A stretch of 64,000 bases of DNA from CAG-791 sp963655255. GTDB lineage: Bacteria; Bacillota; Clostridia; Lachnospirales; Lachnospiraceae. The notes beneath the pieces are model-generated. The model was not told where the DNA came from. It worked only from the letters and a program-made list of their open reading frames with translations, and did not search any database. Location of the stretch: positions 1 to 64,000 of the forward strand of contig CAVKEB010000002.1 in the NCBI GenBank assembly GCA_963655255.1. Reading direction: 5' to 3'. Of this stretch, positions 51,735 to 60,388 are shown piece by piece (position 1 is the stretch's first letter; every line of letters begins with the position of its first letter). The translations under genes and the position numbers were made by a program.

Positions 51735-52847
51735 ATGAAAAAAAGATTTGCGGCAATAGTCATGAGTGCATGCCTTGGAGGCGCTCTTCTTTCCGGATGC
51801 GGAGCATCCGGGGATGCGGGCAGCGCACAGACGGCGGATACGGAGGCGGCGGCCACGGAGTCCGCGGATACGGAGGAGTCCGGGACACAGGCAACCGGCG
51901 CGTCCTACAAGGTCGGCATTGTGCAGTATATGGACCACGCGTCCCTGAACCAGATCACGGAGTATCTGGAGAAGGAACTGGATGCAAAGGCACAGGAGCA
52001 GAACGTTACGTTTGATTATGAGAATTATTTCGTCAACGGACAGGGCGATTCCACGATCATCAGCCAGGGCCTTGCGCAGTTGAAGGATGACGGCGTGGAT
52101 GCCGTTGTCTGCGTGGCAACGCCCACGGCACTGACGGCACAGTCTACGTTCGAAGGCACGGATACGCCGATCATTTTTTCGGCGGTGACGGATCCCGTGG
52201 GAGCAGGACTTGTGAAATCCATGGAGGAGCCCGGCGGCAGCATCACGGGAACCAGCGATGCCCTGAACACGGATGCGATCATGAATCTGATTTTCGCGCA
52301 GAATCCGGACGCATCGAAGATCGGCCTTCTGTATTCCACCAGTGAGGATTCCTCTACGCAGGCCATCGCGGATGCCAAGGCATTTCTGGATGACAAGGGC
52401 GTGGAGTATGTGGAGAAGACGGGAACCAACACCAGTGAAGTCAGCCAGGCGGCCGACGCCCTGATCGCAGCGGGCGTGGATGCGATTTTCACACCCACGG
52501 ACAACACGGTGATGAGTGCGGAGCTCTCCATCTATGACAAGCTCGCGGATGCCGGAATTCCTCATTACACCGGTGCGGATTCCTTCGCGCTGAACGGCGC
52601 ATTCCTCGGCTTCGGCATCAACTATGCGGACCTTGGAACCGAGACGGCGGATATGGTCTCCAACATTCTGGTGAACGGACAGGATCCGGCCTCCTATGCG
52701 GTTGTTACGCTTGGCAACGGCATTGCGACGATCAATACAGAGACCGCGGAGCGTCTCGGCTATGATCTGCAGGCGACGGAGGAAGCGTTCCAGCCGTACT
52801 GCTCCGAAATCGTAGAGACAAAGACGGCAGAGAATTTTGACGACTGA
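51735..52847 (+). CDS. ABC transporter substrate-binding lipoprotein, TrpX/PF04392 type
   Basis: A 370-residue lipoprotein (lipobox LLSGC) with a Thr/Glu/Ala linker and the ABC_sub_bind fold (VGIVQYMDHASLN, DGVDAVVCVATPTA, PIIFSAVTDPVGAGLV). Relatives are linked to tryptophan, tyrosine or other small organic solutes. AGGAGG precedes the ATG at 51735; the upstream frame runs through the leader. Permease and ATPase genes follow after a strong terminator hairpin. Confidence 0.88.
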   Translation: MKKRFAAIVMSACLGGALLSGCGASGDAGSAQTADTEAAATESADTEESGTQATGASYKVGIVQYMDHASLNQITEYLEKELDAKAQEQNVTFDYENYFVNGQGDSTIISQGLAQLKDDGVDAVVCVATPTALTAQSTFEGTDTPIIFSAVTDPVGAGLVKSMEEPGGSITGTSDALNTDAIMNLIFAQNPDASKIGLLYSTSEDSSTQAIADAKAFLDDKGVEYVEKTGTNTSEVSQAADALIAAGVDAIFTPTDNTVMSAELSIYDKLADAGIPHYTGADSFALNGAFLGFGINYADLGTETADMVSNILVNGQDPASYAVVTLGNGIATINTETAERLGYDLQATEEAFQPYCSEIVETKTAENFDD

Positions 52848-52904
52848 CGCGGCAGATCTCTTTGAAACGCACGGTGCGCAGCGGCTGTAAATGGTATAGA
52901 ATAG

Positions 52905-52939
52905 GATGCAGGCTTTGCAGTGAGCCTGCATCTTTTTTT
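52905..52939 (+). terminator. Strong intra-operon terminator between binding-protein and permease genes
   Basis: GATGCAGGCT and AGCCTGCATC form a perfect 10-bp stem followed by seven Ts, only fifteen bases before the permease start. Confidence 0.9.
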
Positions 52940-52953
52940 ACAGGGGAACGAGT

Positions 52954-53907
52954 ATGTCATTTGCAATCATTCAGACAGCACTGGACAACGGACTGATCTT
53001 CGGTCTGGTTGCGCTGTCGCTTTTTATCAGCTTCACGATTCTGAACATCTGCGATCTGTCCACGGACGGCTGCTACATGCTGGGAGCGGCGGTCGGCGTC
53101 GCGGTGACGATTTCCGGCCATCCGATTCTCGCCCTGCCCGCATCGATGGCGGCAGGAATCTGTTCCGGCTACGTGACGGCCCTTCTTCAGACGAAATTCG
53201 GCGTTCCGAGCATCCTCGCCGGAATCATTGTGAATACGGGACTGTATACCATCAATCTGATGGCAATGGGGATGAAGACCAGCCTCAATGTCGTCGGCAC
53301 GCAGACCATTTTTGATTTGTTCAAATCCCTGAACGGAAGTGTGTTCTGGACGACGTGGAGCAGATCCGTTCTGCTCCTGATCCTGGTCGGCGTCCTGTGC
53401 ATCCTGGTGTACCGCTTTCTGGGCACCAGGCTCGGTCTTTCCATCCGGGCGACCGGCGACAGCATCGCGATGGTTCGTGCGAGTTCCATCAATCCGGGCT
53501 TTACCATTACGGTCGGCCTGTGCCTGTCCAATTCGCTGACAGGACTTGCCGGATGCCTCATCGGACAGTACAACAAGAATGCCGAGATCAACATGGGAAC
53601 CGGCATGGTAACCATTGCGCTGGCATCCCTGATCATCGGACAGACCCTGTTCGGAAGAGGCAGGATGCTGACTAGGATTCTGGGCGTCATTGCCGGCTCT
53701 GTCATTTATCGCTTTATCATTGCGCTGGCACTGCGTCTGAATGTTCCGACACAGGCGTTCAAGCTGGTATCTGCGGTTATCGTCGCGGTTGCCATTGCGG
53801 CACCGGCGGCGAAACAGCTGATTCTGAACAGGAAGAAGCAGGCGGAGGCCATCCGGGAGAGAAAAGCGGCCTATGCCGGGAAGGGGGAACACCATGCTGA
53901 AAATTGA
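52954..53907 (+). CDS. ABC transporter permease, TrpY/LivH-like
   Basis: A 317-residue membrane protein with eight or nine hydrophobic segments of the BPD_transp_2 family (LFISFTILNICDLSTDGCYMLG opening, GLSIRATGDSIAMVRASSIN cytoplasmic loop). It forms the channel for the upstream lipoprotein. AGGGGAACG is the ribosome site. It overlaps the ATPase gene by 14 bp. Confidence 0.88.
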   Translation: MSFAIIQTALDNGLIFGLVALSLFISFTILNICDLSTDGCYMLGAAVGVAVTISGHPILALPASMAAGICSGYVTALLQTKFGVPSILAGIIVNTGLYTINLMAMGMKTSLNVVGTQTIFDLFKSLNGSVFWTTWSRSVLLLILVGVLCILVYRFLGTRLGLSIRATGDSIAMVRASSINPGFTITVGLCLSNSLTGLAGCLIGQYNKNAEINMGTGMVTIALASLIIGQTLFGRGRMLTRILGVIAGSVIYRFIIALALRLNVPTQAFKLVSAVIVAVAIAAPAAKQLILNRKKQAEAIRERKAAYAGKGEHHAEN

Positions 53908-54718
53908 GAATGTTTCCAAGACGTTCCACCCCGGCACCATCAATGAGAAAAAGGCGCTGGATCATGTGAACCTCGTGCTGGAGGACGGAGATTTTGCAAC
54001 GATTGTCGGCTCCAACGGAGCGGGAAAATCGACGCTGTTCAATGCCATTGCGGGGAGCTTTATCACGGATGAAGGTTACATTGAACTGGACGGGACGGAC
54101 ATTACCTTTATGCCGGAACACCGGAGAAGCCAGTTCATCGGCCGTTTGTTTCAGGATCCGCTGATGGGAACGGCGCCGCACATGACCATTGAGGAAAATC
54201 TGTCCGTGGCGTATCTGCGCGCCTCGGGCGTCCGGCAGTCCTTCTGGGGAAGGCTCTCTCAGGACTTCTCCCGGATCAACCGCAAGGAAAAGGAACTTTT
54301 CCGGGAGGAGCTGGCTCTTCTGAATATGGGACTGGAGGACCGGATGGAGAGCGAGGTGGGACTTCTTTCCGGAGGACAGCGCCAGGCTCTGACGCTTTTG
54401 ATGGCAACGGTCGTGACGCCGAAGCTCCTTCTACTGGATGAGCACACGGCGGCGCTTGATCCCGGGACTGCGGGGAAGGTGCTGAAGCTGACGAAGGATA
54501 TCATTGCGGAACGGAAGATTACGTGTCTCATGGTCACACACAATATGCATCAGGCGCTTGAAATGGGCAGCCGGACGCTGATGATGGACAGCGGACACAT
54601 TGTTCTTGACGTCAAGGGTGAAGAGAGGAGCCGGATGACGGTGGACTCTCTGCTGCAGAAATTCGCGGAAGGCGCGGGACAGAAGCTGGACAATGATCGG
54701 ATTCTCCTTTCCCGCTGA
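53894..54718 (+). CDS. ABC transporter ATPase, TrpZ-like
   Basis: A 274-residue ATP-binding subunit. Walker A GSNGAGKST lies near residue 37, the Q loop near FQDPLMG, the signature LSGGQRQAL near 150 and Walker B LLLLDEHTAALDP near 172. AGGGGG precedes the ATG at 53894, inside the permease gene. It energises the TrpXYZ-like importer. Confidence 0.92.
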   Translation: MLKIENVSKTFHPGTINEKKALDHVNLVLEDGDFATIVGSNGAGKSTLFNAIAGSFITDEGYIELDGTDITFMPEHRRSQFIGRLFQDPLMGTAPHMTIEENLSVAYLRASGVRQSFWGRLSQDFSRINRKEKELFREELALLNMGLEDRMESEVGLLSGGQRQALTLLMATVVTPKLLLLDEHTAALDPGTAGKVLKLTKDIIAERKITCLMVTHNMHQALEMGSRTLMMDSGHIVLDVKGEERSRMTVDSLLQKFAEGAGQKLDNDRILLSR

Positions 54719-54740
54719 AGATTCCGGTCATGATCACAGA

Positions 54741-54776
54741 AAAGGCATCGCGAAGGACGTTTCGCGATGCCTTTTC
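54741..54776. terminator. Intrinsic terminator after the TrpXYZ-like operon
   Basis: A perfect 14-bp stem (AAAGGCATCGCGAA with TTCGCGATGCCTTT) is flanked by As and Ts, so it can work both ways. Confidence 0.92.
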
Positions 54777-54803
54777 TATAAAAAAGTCTCATAAAAAGGG
54801 AGG

Positions 54804-54831
54804 ATGCCGGAGACCTTTCGGTTCCCGGCAT
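54804..54831 (+). other. Hairpin in the GNAT gene upstream region
   Basis: ATGCCGG pairs with CCGGCAT, extended by GACC with GGTT around a TTTC loop. No T tract follows. The ATG at 54835 opens a 27-codon frame without ribosome site, probably not a gene. Confidence 0.4.
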
Positions 54832-54964
54832 ATTATGAAAAAGTTATTAGTTGTATTGGCTTGTTTCTATGATTTGAGTATAGGAAAGATTCGTGTCCAA
54901 AAGATGGTCACGCGGTGAAGTTACGTTGAATAAAATATGAACAAAATATGAAGGCGGAGGAATC

Positions 54965-55975
54965 ATGACCGGAAAGCTGAAAACAGTGTGTTTTCTTCTC
55001 TCACCGGAAAGAAAGACCAGGCGGCGGGAGCGCGAGGTAAAGGGAACGGCAGAAAATCTGCGGCTGGATGGACTGGAAGTGGAAGTCCGCATGTTTCCAT
55101 CCGGCAAAACCGCCTTCGCGGATTTCGCCTCAGCGGGGTATAAAAACAGATTCGAGAACACTATGGAAACTCTGTATCTTGCAGACAGCGCAGAGGGATA
55201 CCGGGAGCTGACGGCAGCCGGCTGTCCGGCGGCCGTATATCTTCACGACGGAAACGAAGGGGAGACATTTCCCGGGGCAGATTATCTTCTGGAGCAGCCC
55301 GAGGAGGTGGACACGGATTCCTACGTGAAAATCTGGCAGAGACTCACCGGGCGGCCCTGGACCATCGCGGTCACGAAAAGACTCGTGATCCGGGAGGAAA
55401 CACCGGAGGATCTGGACGGGCGGTACCTTCTGTATGATGAGACGGCGAGAAGATTTCTGGAGCCGCCGTCCGGAGACAGAGAAAAAGAACGGGATATTCT
55501 GCAAGCTTACATCCGGAAGGTCTATGGTTTCTGCGGCTTTGGCATGTGGGGAATTTTCGACCGGACGAGCGGGGAGATGATCGGAAGGATCGGTTTCGAG
55601 CCCTATCAGGGAGCGGGAGCGGCCGTGGATTTCGGGTATCTCATCCGAAAGGACCGGCGGGGAGAGGGACTTGCAAAGGAAGCAGGGATGGCGGTGCTGC
55701 AGTTTGCGGCAGAATCCCTCGGCCTGGAAAAAGTCTGCATCCATACGGCAGAAGACAATACCGCATCCATTCATCTTGCCCTGCAGCTCGGCTTTCATGA
55801 GGAACAGGAGGAGCGGAGCAGAGAGAGCGAGGATAAAAACTCTGCGGAAAGCATTGTGTTCAGGCAGCCGGACTGCAGCGCAGCGGTGCGGACCGGCGGA
55901 ACGGTTGACGCGGGTCAAAAAACAGGAATAAGATATTTTGTAAAAGATCTGCAGATTCCTGTGAGGGAAGATTGA
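54965..55975 (+). CDS. GNAT acetyltransferase with N-terminal extension containing a family A repeat
   Basis: A 336-residue protein. Residues 135-285 are a GNAT acetyltransferase domain (LVIREETPEDL, acetyl-CoA loop RKDRRGEGLAKEA, HTAEDNTASIHLALQLGF). Residues 66-130 resemble the HAD-like N-terminal segment I recall in related Clostridial GNAT proteins. Residues 47-58 are translated from repeat A4. GGCGGAGG just before the ATG at 54965 makes this start convincing, so the repeat really is translated. A Ser/Glu-rich tail follows the catalytic domain. The substrate is unknown. Confidence 0.75.
   Translation: MTGKLKTVCFLLSPERKTRRREREVKGTAENLRLDGLEVEVRMFPSGKTAFADFASAGYKNRFENTMETLYLADSAEGYRELTAAGCPAAVYLHDGNEGETFPGADYLLEQPEEVDTDSYVKIWQRLTGRPWTIAVTKRLVIREETPEDLDGRYLLYDETARRFLEPPSGDREKERDILQAYIRKVYGFCGFGMWGIFDRTSGEMIGRIGFEPYQGAGAAVDFGYLIRKDRRGEGLAKEAGMAVLQFAAESLGLEKVCIHTAEDNTASIHLALQLGFHEEQEERSRESEDKNSAESIVFRQPDCSAAVRTGGTVDAGQKTGIRYFVKDLQIPVRED
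55103..55140 (+). repeat. Family A repeat, copy A4, inside a coding region
   Basis: GGCAAAACCGC-CTTC-GCGGATTTCGCC followed by CTCAGCGGGGTA matches the 3' end of copy A2 closely. It lies in frame in the GNAT gene, about 60 bases into it. Confidence 0.75.
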
Positions 55976-56041
55976 GAAGAATCCGGGAAAACACGTCGGG
56001 CAGTGCTGCACGCAACGGCTGCCTCAGAAAGGTATAAGAAT

Positions 56042-57229
56042 ATGATTAATGAACATTATCTGGAAATGCTGGGTCATAAGTCCGTGATCCGGGAACTTGC
56101 GGAGTACGCAACGGCGCGGGGAAAGAAAATCGGATACGAGAATGTTTTTGACTACAGCCTGGGTAATCCGTCGGTACCGGCTCCGGAGAGCTTCACGAAT
56201 GCGGCAGTTCAGCTGCTGCAGAACGAGGAACCGGTGAAGCTTCACGGGTACAGCCCGACACTGGGCATCCCGGAGGTGAAGGATGCGATTGCGGCTTCCC
56301 TGAACCGGCGCTTTGGCATGAATTATACAGGAGGACATATTTTCCCAACCTCCGGCTGCGCAGGTGCGGTGGCACATGCACTTCGCGTGGTGACCAAACC
56401 CGGGGATAAGGTTCTTGTGCAGGCTCCGTTTTTCCCGGAGTATATTCCATACATCAACGATACCGGCGCGCGCATCGAGATCATTCCGGCGAGAACAGAA
56501 GATTTTCAGATCAATTTTGAGGCGCTGGAAGAGATGCTGCAGCCGGGCGTTTCGGCACTTCTGATCAATTCGCCCAACAACCCGTCCGGTGTGGCCTATA
56601 CCGAGGAAACGCTCCGGAAGCTTTCTCTGCTTCTATCCAGGAAGTCGGAAGAGCTCGGCTACAACCTGTTCCTGATTTCGGACGAGCCGTATCGCGAGAT
56701 CGCGTTCGGCGGCCGGACAATTCCGTATCCCGCGAGATTTTATCCGCATACGCTGACCTGCTATTCCTTCTCCAAATCATTGTCTGTTCCGGGAGAACGG
56801 ATCGGGTATGTCGCGGTCTGCCCGGAGTGCGAGCACGCAGACGACATCGTGCCGATATGCGGACAGATTTCCCGCGGAATCGGACACAACTGCCCGTCTT
56901 CTCTGATCCAGCTGGCTGCGGCGAAGGCAGTGGACGATACGGCGGACCTTTCTGTCTATGAGACGAACATGGAACTTTTGTACGGGATGTTCCGTGAACT
57001 TGGCTTTGAGGTGCAGAAACCGGACGGAACCTTCTATATCATGCCGAAGGCCCTGGAAGAGGATGCGGTGGCATTCTGCAAAAAGGCGCTGAGCTATGAT
57101 CTGATCCTGGTTCCGTGCGAGGCCTTCCATGCGCCGGGGTATTTCCGGGTTGCTTACTGCATTGACACAGAGAAAGTGAAGCGTTCACTTCCGGTGTTCC
57201 GCAGATTCGTGGAGGAAGTATACCGCTGA
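56042..57229 (+). CDS. Class I/II aminotransferase
   Basis: A 395-residue fold-type I PLP enzyme with FDYSLGNPSVPAP near residue 35, INSPNNPSG near 178, SDEPYREI, and the PLP lysine in CYSFSKSLSVPGERIGY. The substrate is not predictable. AAAGG lies nine bases before the ATG at 56042; the preceding GCCTCAGAAAGGTA resembles the tail of family A repeats. It follows the GNAT gene by 66 bp and ends at a small terminator. Confidence 0.86.
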   Translation: MINEHYLEMLGHKSVIRELAEYATARGKKIGYENVFDYSLGNPSVPAPESFTNAAVQLLQNEEPVKLHGYSPTLGIPEVKDAIAASLNRRFGMNYTGGHIFPTSGCAGAVAHALRVVTKPGDKVLVQAPFFPEYIPYINDTGARIEIIPARTEDFQINFEALEEMLQPGVSALLINSPNNPSGVAYTEETLRKLSLLLSRKSEELGYNLFLISDEPYREIAFGGRTIPYPARFYPHTLTCYSFSKSLSVPGERIGYVAVCPECEHADDIVPICGQISRGIGHNCPSSLIQLAAAKAVDDTADLSVYETNMELLYGMFRELGFEVQKPDGTFYIMPKALEEDAVAFCKKALSYDLILVPCEAFHAPGYFRVAYCIDTEKVKRSLPVFRRFVEEVYR

Positions 57230-57247
57230 AGCCCGCCCGGGGCTTTT
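57229..57247 (+). terminator. Small terminator after the aminotransferase gene
   Basis: AAGCCC pairs with GGGCTT around a short loop and runs into TTTT. The stem is only six base pairs. Confidence 0.5.
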
Positions 57248-57344
57248 ATGGATTCTGACATTTACAGGAACCGGAAAGCGCGGGAACTGTTGGTGCAAGA
57301 AAGGCCGCGAGGCCGGCTGTGGAAATGCAGCGGAAAGGAAAACT

Positions 57345-58193
57345 ATGTTAGAGATTTTAAAGGCGGTGCTGTTCGGCGTTGTGGAAGGAATCACGGAGTG
57401 GCTTCCCATCAGCAGCACGGGGCATATGATCCTGCTGGATGAGTTCGTGAAGCTGGATGTTTCAGCAGACTTCTGGGATATGTTCCTCGTTGTGATTCAG
57501 TTCGGCGCAATTCTGGCAGTCATTCTTCTGTACTGGAAGACCATCTGGCCGCTTGGAATTTACCGTCACCGCAAGAGAACCCGCATTATATGGAAGAAAG
57601 ACACGCTGAGCCTCTGGGGGAAGACAATCGTTGCCTGCATCCCTGCGGCTATCGTCGGTGTTCTTCTGGATGACTGGCTGAATGAGCATCTGTATAACTG
57701 GCTGGTGGTTGCCATTATGCTGATCGTAGTCGGCATTGCGTTCCTCATTGTGGAGAACACGCAGAAGGACCGCGAGCCGGTTACGACGGAGCTGAAGGAT
57801 CTGACCATCCGGCAGGCCTTGATCATCGGAATGTTTCAGCTGATCGCTGCAGTGTTCCCGGGAACTTCCCGGTCCGGTTCGACGATCATCGGCGGCCTGA
57901 TGATCGGCGTATCCCGCACGGTGGCGGCAGAGTTCACCTTCATTCTGGCTATCCCGGTCATGGCGGGCGCAAGCCTTTTGAAAATGCTGAAATTCGGCTT
58001 TCATTTTACCGGAATGGAAGCGGCAATTCTCGGAACCGGCATGGCGGTTGCGTTTGTTGTGTCCATTCTTGTCATCCGTTTTCTGATGGGCTATATCCGC
58101 AAGCATGATTTCAAGCCCTTCGGCTGGTACCGCATCGTCCTCGGCGTTCTGGTCATCGCGTATTTCGGACTGGTCCGCGGGGGAGCGCTCTGA
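57345..58193 (+). CDS. uppP: Undecaprenyl-diphosphate phosphatase UppP (BacA)
   Basis: A 282-residue membrane enzyme that recycles the lipid carrier of peptidoglycan synthesis. Signature motifs are GVVEGITEWLPISSTGH near the start and FPGTSRSGSTI near residue 169; about eight membrane segments are predicted. GGAAAGG precedes the ATG. Overproduction of this family gives bacitracin resistance. Confidence 0.95.
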   Translation: MLEILKAVLFGVVEGITEWLPISSTGHMILLDEFVKLDVSADFWDMFLVVIQFGAILAVILLYWKTIWPLGIYRHRKRTRIIWKKDTLSLWGKTIVACIPAAIVGVLLDDWLNEHLYNWLVVAIMLIVVGIAFLIVENTQKDREPVTTELKDLTIRQALIIGMFQLIAAVFPGTSRSGSTIIGGLMIGVSRTVAAEFTFILAIPVMAGASLLKMLKFGFHFTGMEAAILGTGMAVAFVVSILVIRFLMGYIRKHDFKPFGWYRIVLGVLVIAYFGLVRGGAL

Positions 58194-58211
58194 AAAAAAC
58201 TGTCCCGTGGT

Positions 58212-58378
58212 GGTGAGTTACTGTTCGCGTCTCATCTCGAATTTGCTGCGCAAATCCTCGATGAGGCCGGCCAGAGGCCCTTCGGGCCTTGGCCGCATGG
58301 CAATCTCATTCGTGAATAAATCCGCAAGCGGCTTATTCGCGATGAAATTGCCATGTGCCGAACAGTAACAAATTCACC
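58212..58378 (+). repeat. Family B structured repeat, copy B2 (best complete copy)
   Basis: Closing arms GTTACTGTTCG (58217-58227) and CGAACAGTAAC (58359-58369) are extended by GGTGA/TCACC. Inside are a CTCATC/GATGAG hairpin with inner ATTTGC/GCAAAT and constant TCGA and CCTC, a GGCC...GGCC hairpin with TTCG loop, and a long hairpin GGCAAT/ATTGCC tipped CCGCAAGCGG. Confidence 0.87.
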
Positions 58379-58408
58379 AAAGATTGGCGGTAATTTTCAG
58401 TAAATTTG

Positions 58409-58437
58409 TTGACAGTCAATTTTGAGTGTGATAAGTT
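58409..58437 (+). promoter_or_regulatory. Probable promoter of the DUF6465 gene
   Basis: A perfect TTGACA (58409-58414) is followed after 17 bp by a weak TAAGTT (58432-58437). Confidence 0.45.
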
Positions 58438-58494
58438 TTACCACGTAATCAAGTAAAGGATCAGATCGCATGCGATCGGAAGGAGATGTTCGGG

Positions 58495-59115
58495 ATGAGT
58501 ACGGAAAAGAAGCCGATGGCAACCGTAAAGGCAAGTTTTAACTCGAAGGCGGCCGGGGAAGCACATAAGGCTGAGACGGTGAAAGAGGCCGACAAGAAGA
58601 TTTCCGAAAAGAAACCCGCAGCAGTGAAAGCGGCTGCGAAGGCTCCGGAGAAAACAGCAGCTCCCGCAAAGGGAGCGAAGGCGAAGACAGAAGATACGAA
58701 GGTTTCGGTGAAGAAAGAGGAGAAGAAAGTGGAAAAGAAGGTCGAGAAGAAGGCAGAGGAGAAGAAAACTGCACCGGTAAAGGCAGCAGAGAAGAAGGCG
58801 GCTCCGGTGAAGGCTGTTGAGAAGAAGGCAGCTCCGGCAGAGAAGGCCGTTGAGAAGAAGGCTGCTCCCGCAGCCAAGAAACCGGCAGAGAAGAAGACTG
58901 CTCCTGCAGCCAAGGCAGAGGCAGAAGTCATTCTCCAGTGGAACGGCAATGACTACACCTATGACAGACTTCTTCAGTCTGCAAAGGATGTATGGCAGTA
59001 CGATCAGGGCAAGAATGTTGCAGACTTCAAGAAGGCGGCTATCTATGTGAAGCCGGAAGAGGGAAAGGCATACGTTGTTGTCAATGACAAGGACGAGCTT
59101 TCCTTTGATATCTGA
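58495..59115 (+). CDS. DUF6465-like protein with Lys/Ala/Pro-rich repeat region
   Basis: A 206-residue protein. Residues 10-140 are low complexity, made of repeats such as EKKAAPVKA and EKKAAPAEKA, like a histone H1 tail or a bacterial nucleoid-binding tail. Residues 145-206 (VILQWNGNDYTYDRLL...YVVVNDKDELSFDI) form a small globular domain that fits the Clostridial DUF6465 family. AAGGAG lies nine bases before the ATG at 58495. Nucleic-acid or wall-polymer binding through the basic tail is inferred, not shown. It is followed by a strong terminator. Confidence 0.78.
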   Translation: MSTEKKPMATVKASFNSKAAGEAHKAETVKEADKKISEKKPAAVKAAAKAPEKTAAPAKGAKAKTEDTKVSVKKEEKKVEKKVEKKAEEKKTAPVKAAEKKAAPVKAVEKKAAPAEKAVEKKAAPAAKKPAEKKTAPAAKAEAEVILQWNGNDYTYDRLLQSAKDVWQYDQGKNVADFKKAAIYVKPEEGKAYVVVNDKDELSFDI

Positions 59116-59148
59116 GCCGGATTGATCCGACCGGAACTTTGAAGCGCG

Positions 59149-59179
59149 AATCCCGCAGGCATCGGCCTGCGGGATTTTT
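59149..59179 (+). terminator. Intrinsic terminator before the heat-shock operon
   Basis: AATCCCGCAGGC pairs with GCCTGCGGGATT and is followed by TTT. Confidence 0.92.
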
Positions 59180-59258
59180 CTGTGGGTGCACCCGGCGGCG
59201 CACGTTTCTAACCGCTGCCGAAGAAATGGGTTTTAGAAATTCTTAATTGTTCTGCCCG

Positions 59259-59287
59259 TTGACATTAATGGGGGGTGGTGTTAGATT
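59259..59287 (+). promoter_or_regulatory. hrcA operon promoter
   Basis: TTGACA (59259-59264) and TAGATT (59282-59287) are 17 bp apart. Transcription starts near 59294, so the CIRCE operator is in the initial transcribed region. Confidence 0.8.
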
Positions 59288-59301
59288 ATGTTCAGTGATT
59301 G

Positions 59302-59328
59302 TTAGCACTCCAACCGATTGAGTGCTAA
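59302..59328. promoter_or_regulatory. CIRCE operator
   Basis: A perfect TTAGCACTC-N9-GAGTGCTAA inverted repeat, the binding site of the HrcA repressor encoded just downstream. Confidence 0.97.
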
Positions 59329-59348
59329 CAATGCTGACAGGAGAGAGA

Positions 59349-60377
59349 ATGGAACTGCAGGAAAGAAAAATGAAAATATTGCAGGCCATTATCCGAAATT
59401 ACCTGGAAACCGGCGAACCGGTCGGGAGCAGAACGATTTCCAAGTACACGGATCTGAATCTCAGCTCGGCGACGATCCGGAATGAGATGTCGGACCTGGA
59501 GGAAATGGGACTGATCACTCAGCCGCACACATCGGCGGGACGAATTCCTACCGATCAGGGATACCGGGTATATGTGGATGACATGCTGCGGGACGAGAAG
59601 AAGAAACTCAGTAATATGCAGAGCGTTCTTCTGGAGAAGCAGGACCGGCTGGAGAACCTGCTGCAGGATGTTGCGAAGCTCCTGGCGACCAATACCAATT
59701 ACGCGTCCATGATCTCCGCACCGGAGATCCGACAGAATAAGATCAAGTTCATTCAGCTGTCGCAGGTGGATCCGGAGAACATCCTGGCGGTGATCGTGAT
59801 TGAAGGCAATCTGGTCCGCAACACCATGATCCGCGTGAATGATGTTCTGGATCAGAAGACACTGTTCCGGCTGAACATGATCCTCAACAATGCGCTGTGT
59901 GGGATCCCGGTGGAAAAGGTGGATCTCGGAACCATTGCTTCCATTAAGAAGCAGGCGGGAGAGCATGACGAGATCATCGAGAAGGTGATCAATGCGGCGG
60001 CACAGGCTGTGCGGCCGGATGACAATCCGAAGATCTACACCAGCGGTGCGACGAATATCCTGAGGTATCCGGAGCTCGCCGGAGACACGACGCAGATGGG
60101 CGAACTGATCAGCAATTTCGAGGAGAAGAAAGCGCTGGGGAGTATCGTTCAGGAGAGTCTTTCCGAGAGCGGAGAGAATGGCATTCAGGTTTACATCGGC
60201 AATGAGATGCCGATGAACGGAATGCAGAACTGCAGTGTGGTTACAGCGACGTATGATCTCGGAGAAGGAATGAAGGGAACCGTCGGAGTGATCGGACCGA
60301 AGCGGATGGATTATGACAAGGTCATCAGTGTTCTGCAGGAGATCATGAAGCAGATGGATGCCCTGTATAAGAAATGA
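59349..60377 (+). CDS. hrcA: Heat-inducible transcription repressor HrcA
   Basis: A 342-residue repressor. An N-terminal winged helix (1-75, GSRTISKYTDLNLSSATIRNEM) binds CIRCE and the C-terminal domain (LGSIVQESLSESGENGIQVYIG) responds to GroEL. AGGAG lies just before the ATG at 59349; earlier in-frame codons overlap CIRCE. It heads the class I heat-shock operon and represses it. Confidence 0.96.
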   Translation: MELQERKMKILQAIIRNYLETGEPVGSRTISKYTDLNLSSATIRNEMSDLEEMGLITQPHTSAGRIPTDQGYRVYVDDMLRDEKKKLSNMQSVLLEKQDRLENLLQDVAKLLATNTNYASMISAPEIRQNKIKFIQLSQVDPENILAVIVIEGNLVRNTMIRVNDVLDQKTLFRLNMILNNALCGIPVEKVDLGTIASIKKQAGEHDEIIEKVINAAAQAVRPDDNPKIYTSGATNILRYPELAGDTTQMGELISNFEEKKALGSIVQESLSESGENGIQVYIGNEMPMNGMQNCSVVTATYDLGEGMKGTVGVIGPKRMDYDKVISVLQEIMKQMDALYKK

Positions 60378-60388
60378 TGGAGGAAGCT

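Noticed and set aside
54835..54918. 27-codon hydrophobic frame before the GNAT gene
   Set aside because: No ribosome site, and its start touches a hairpin; kept only as a note.
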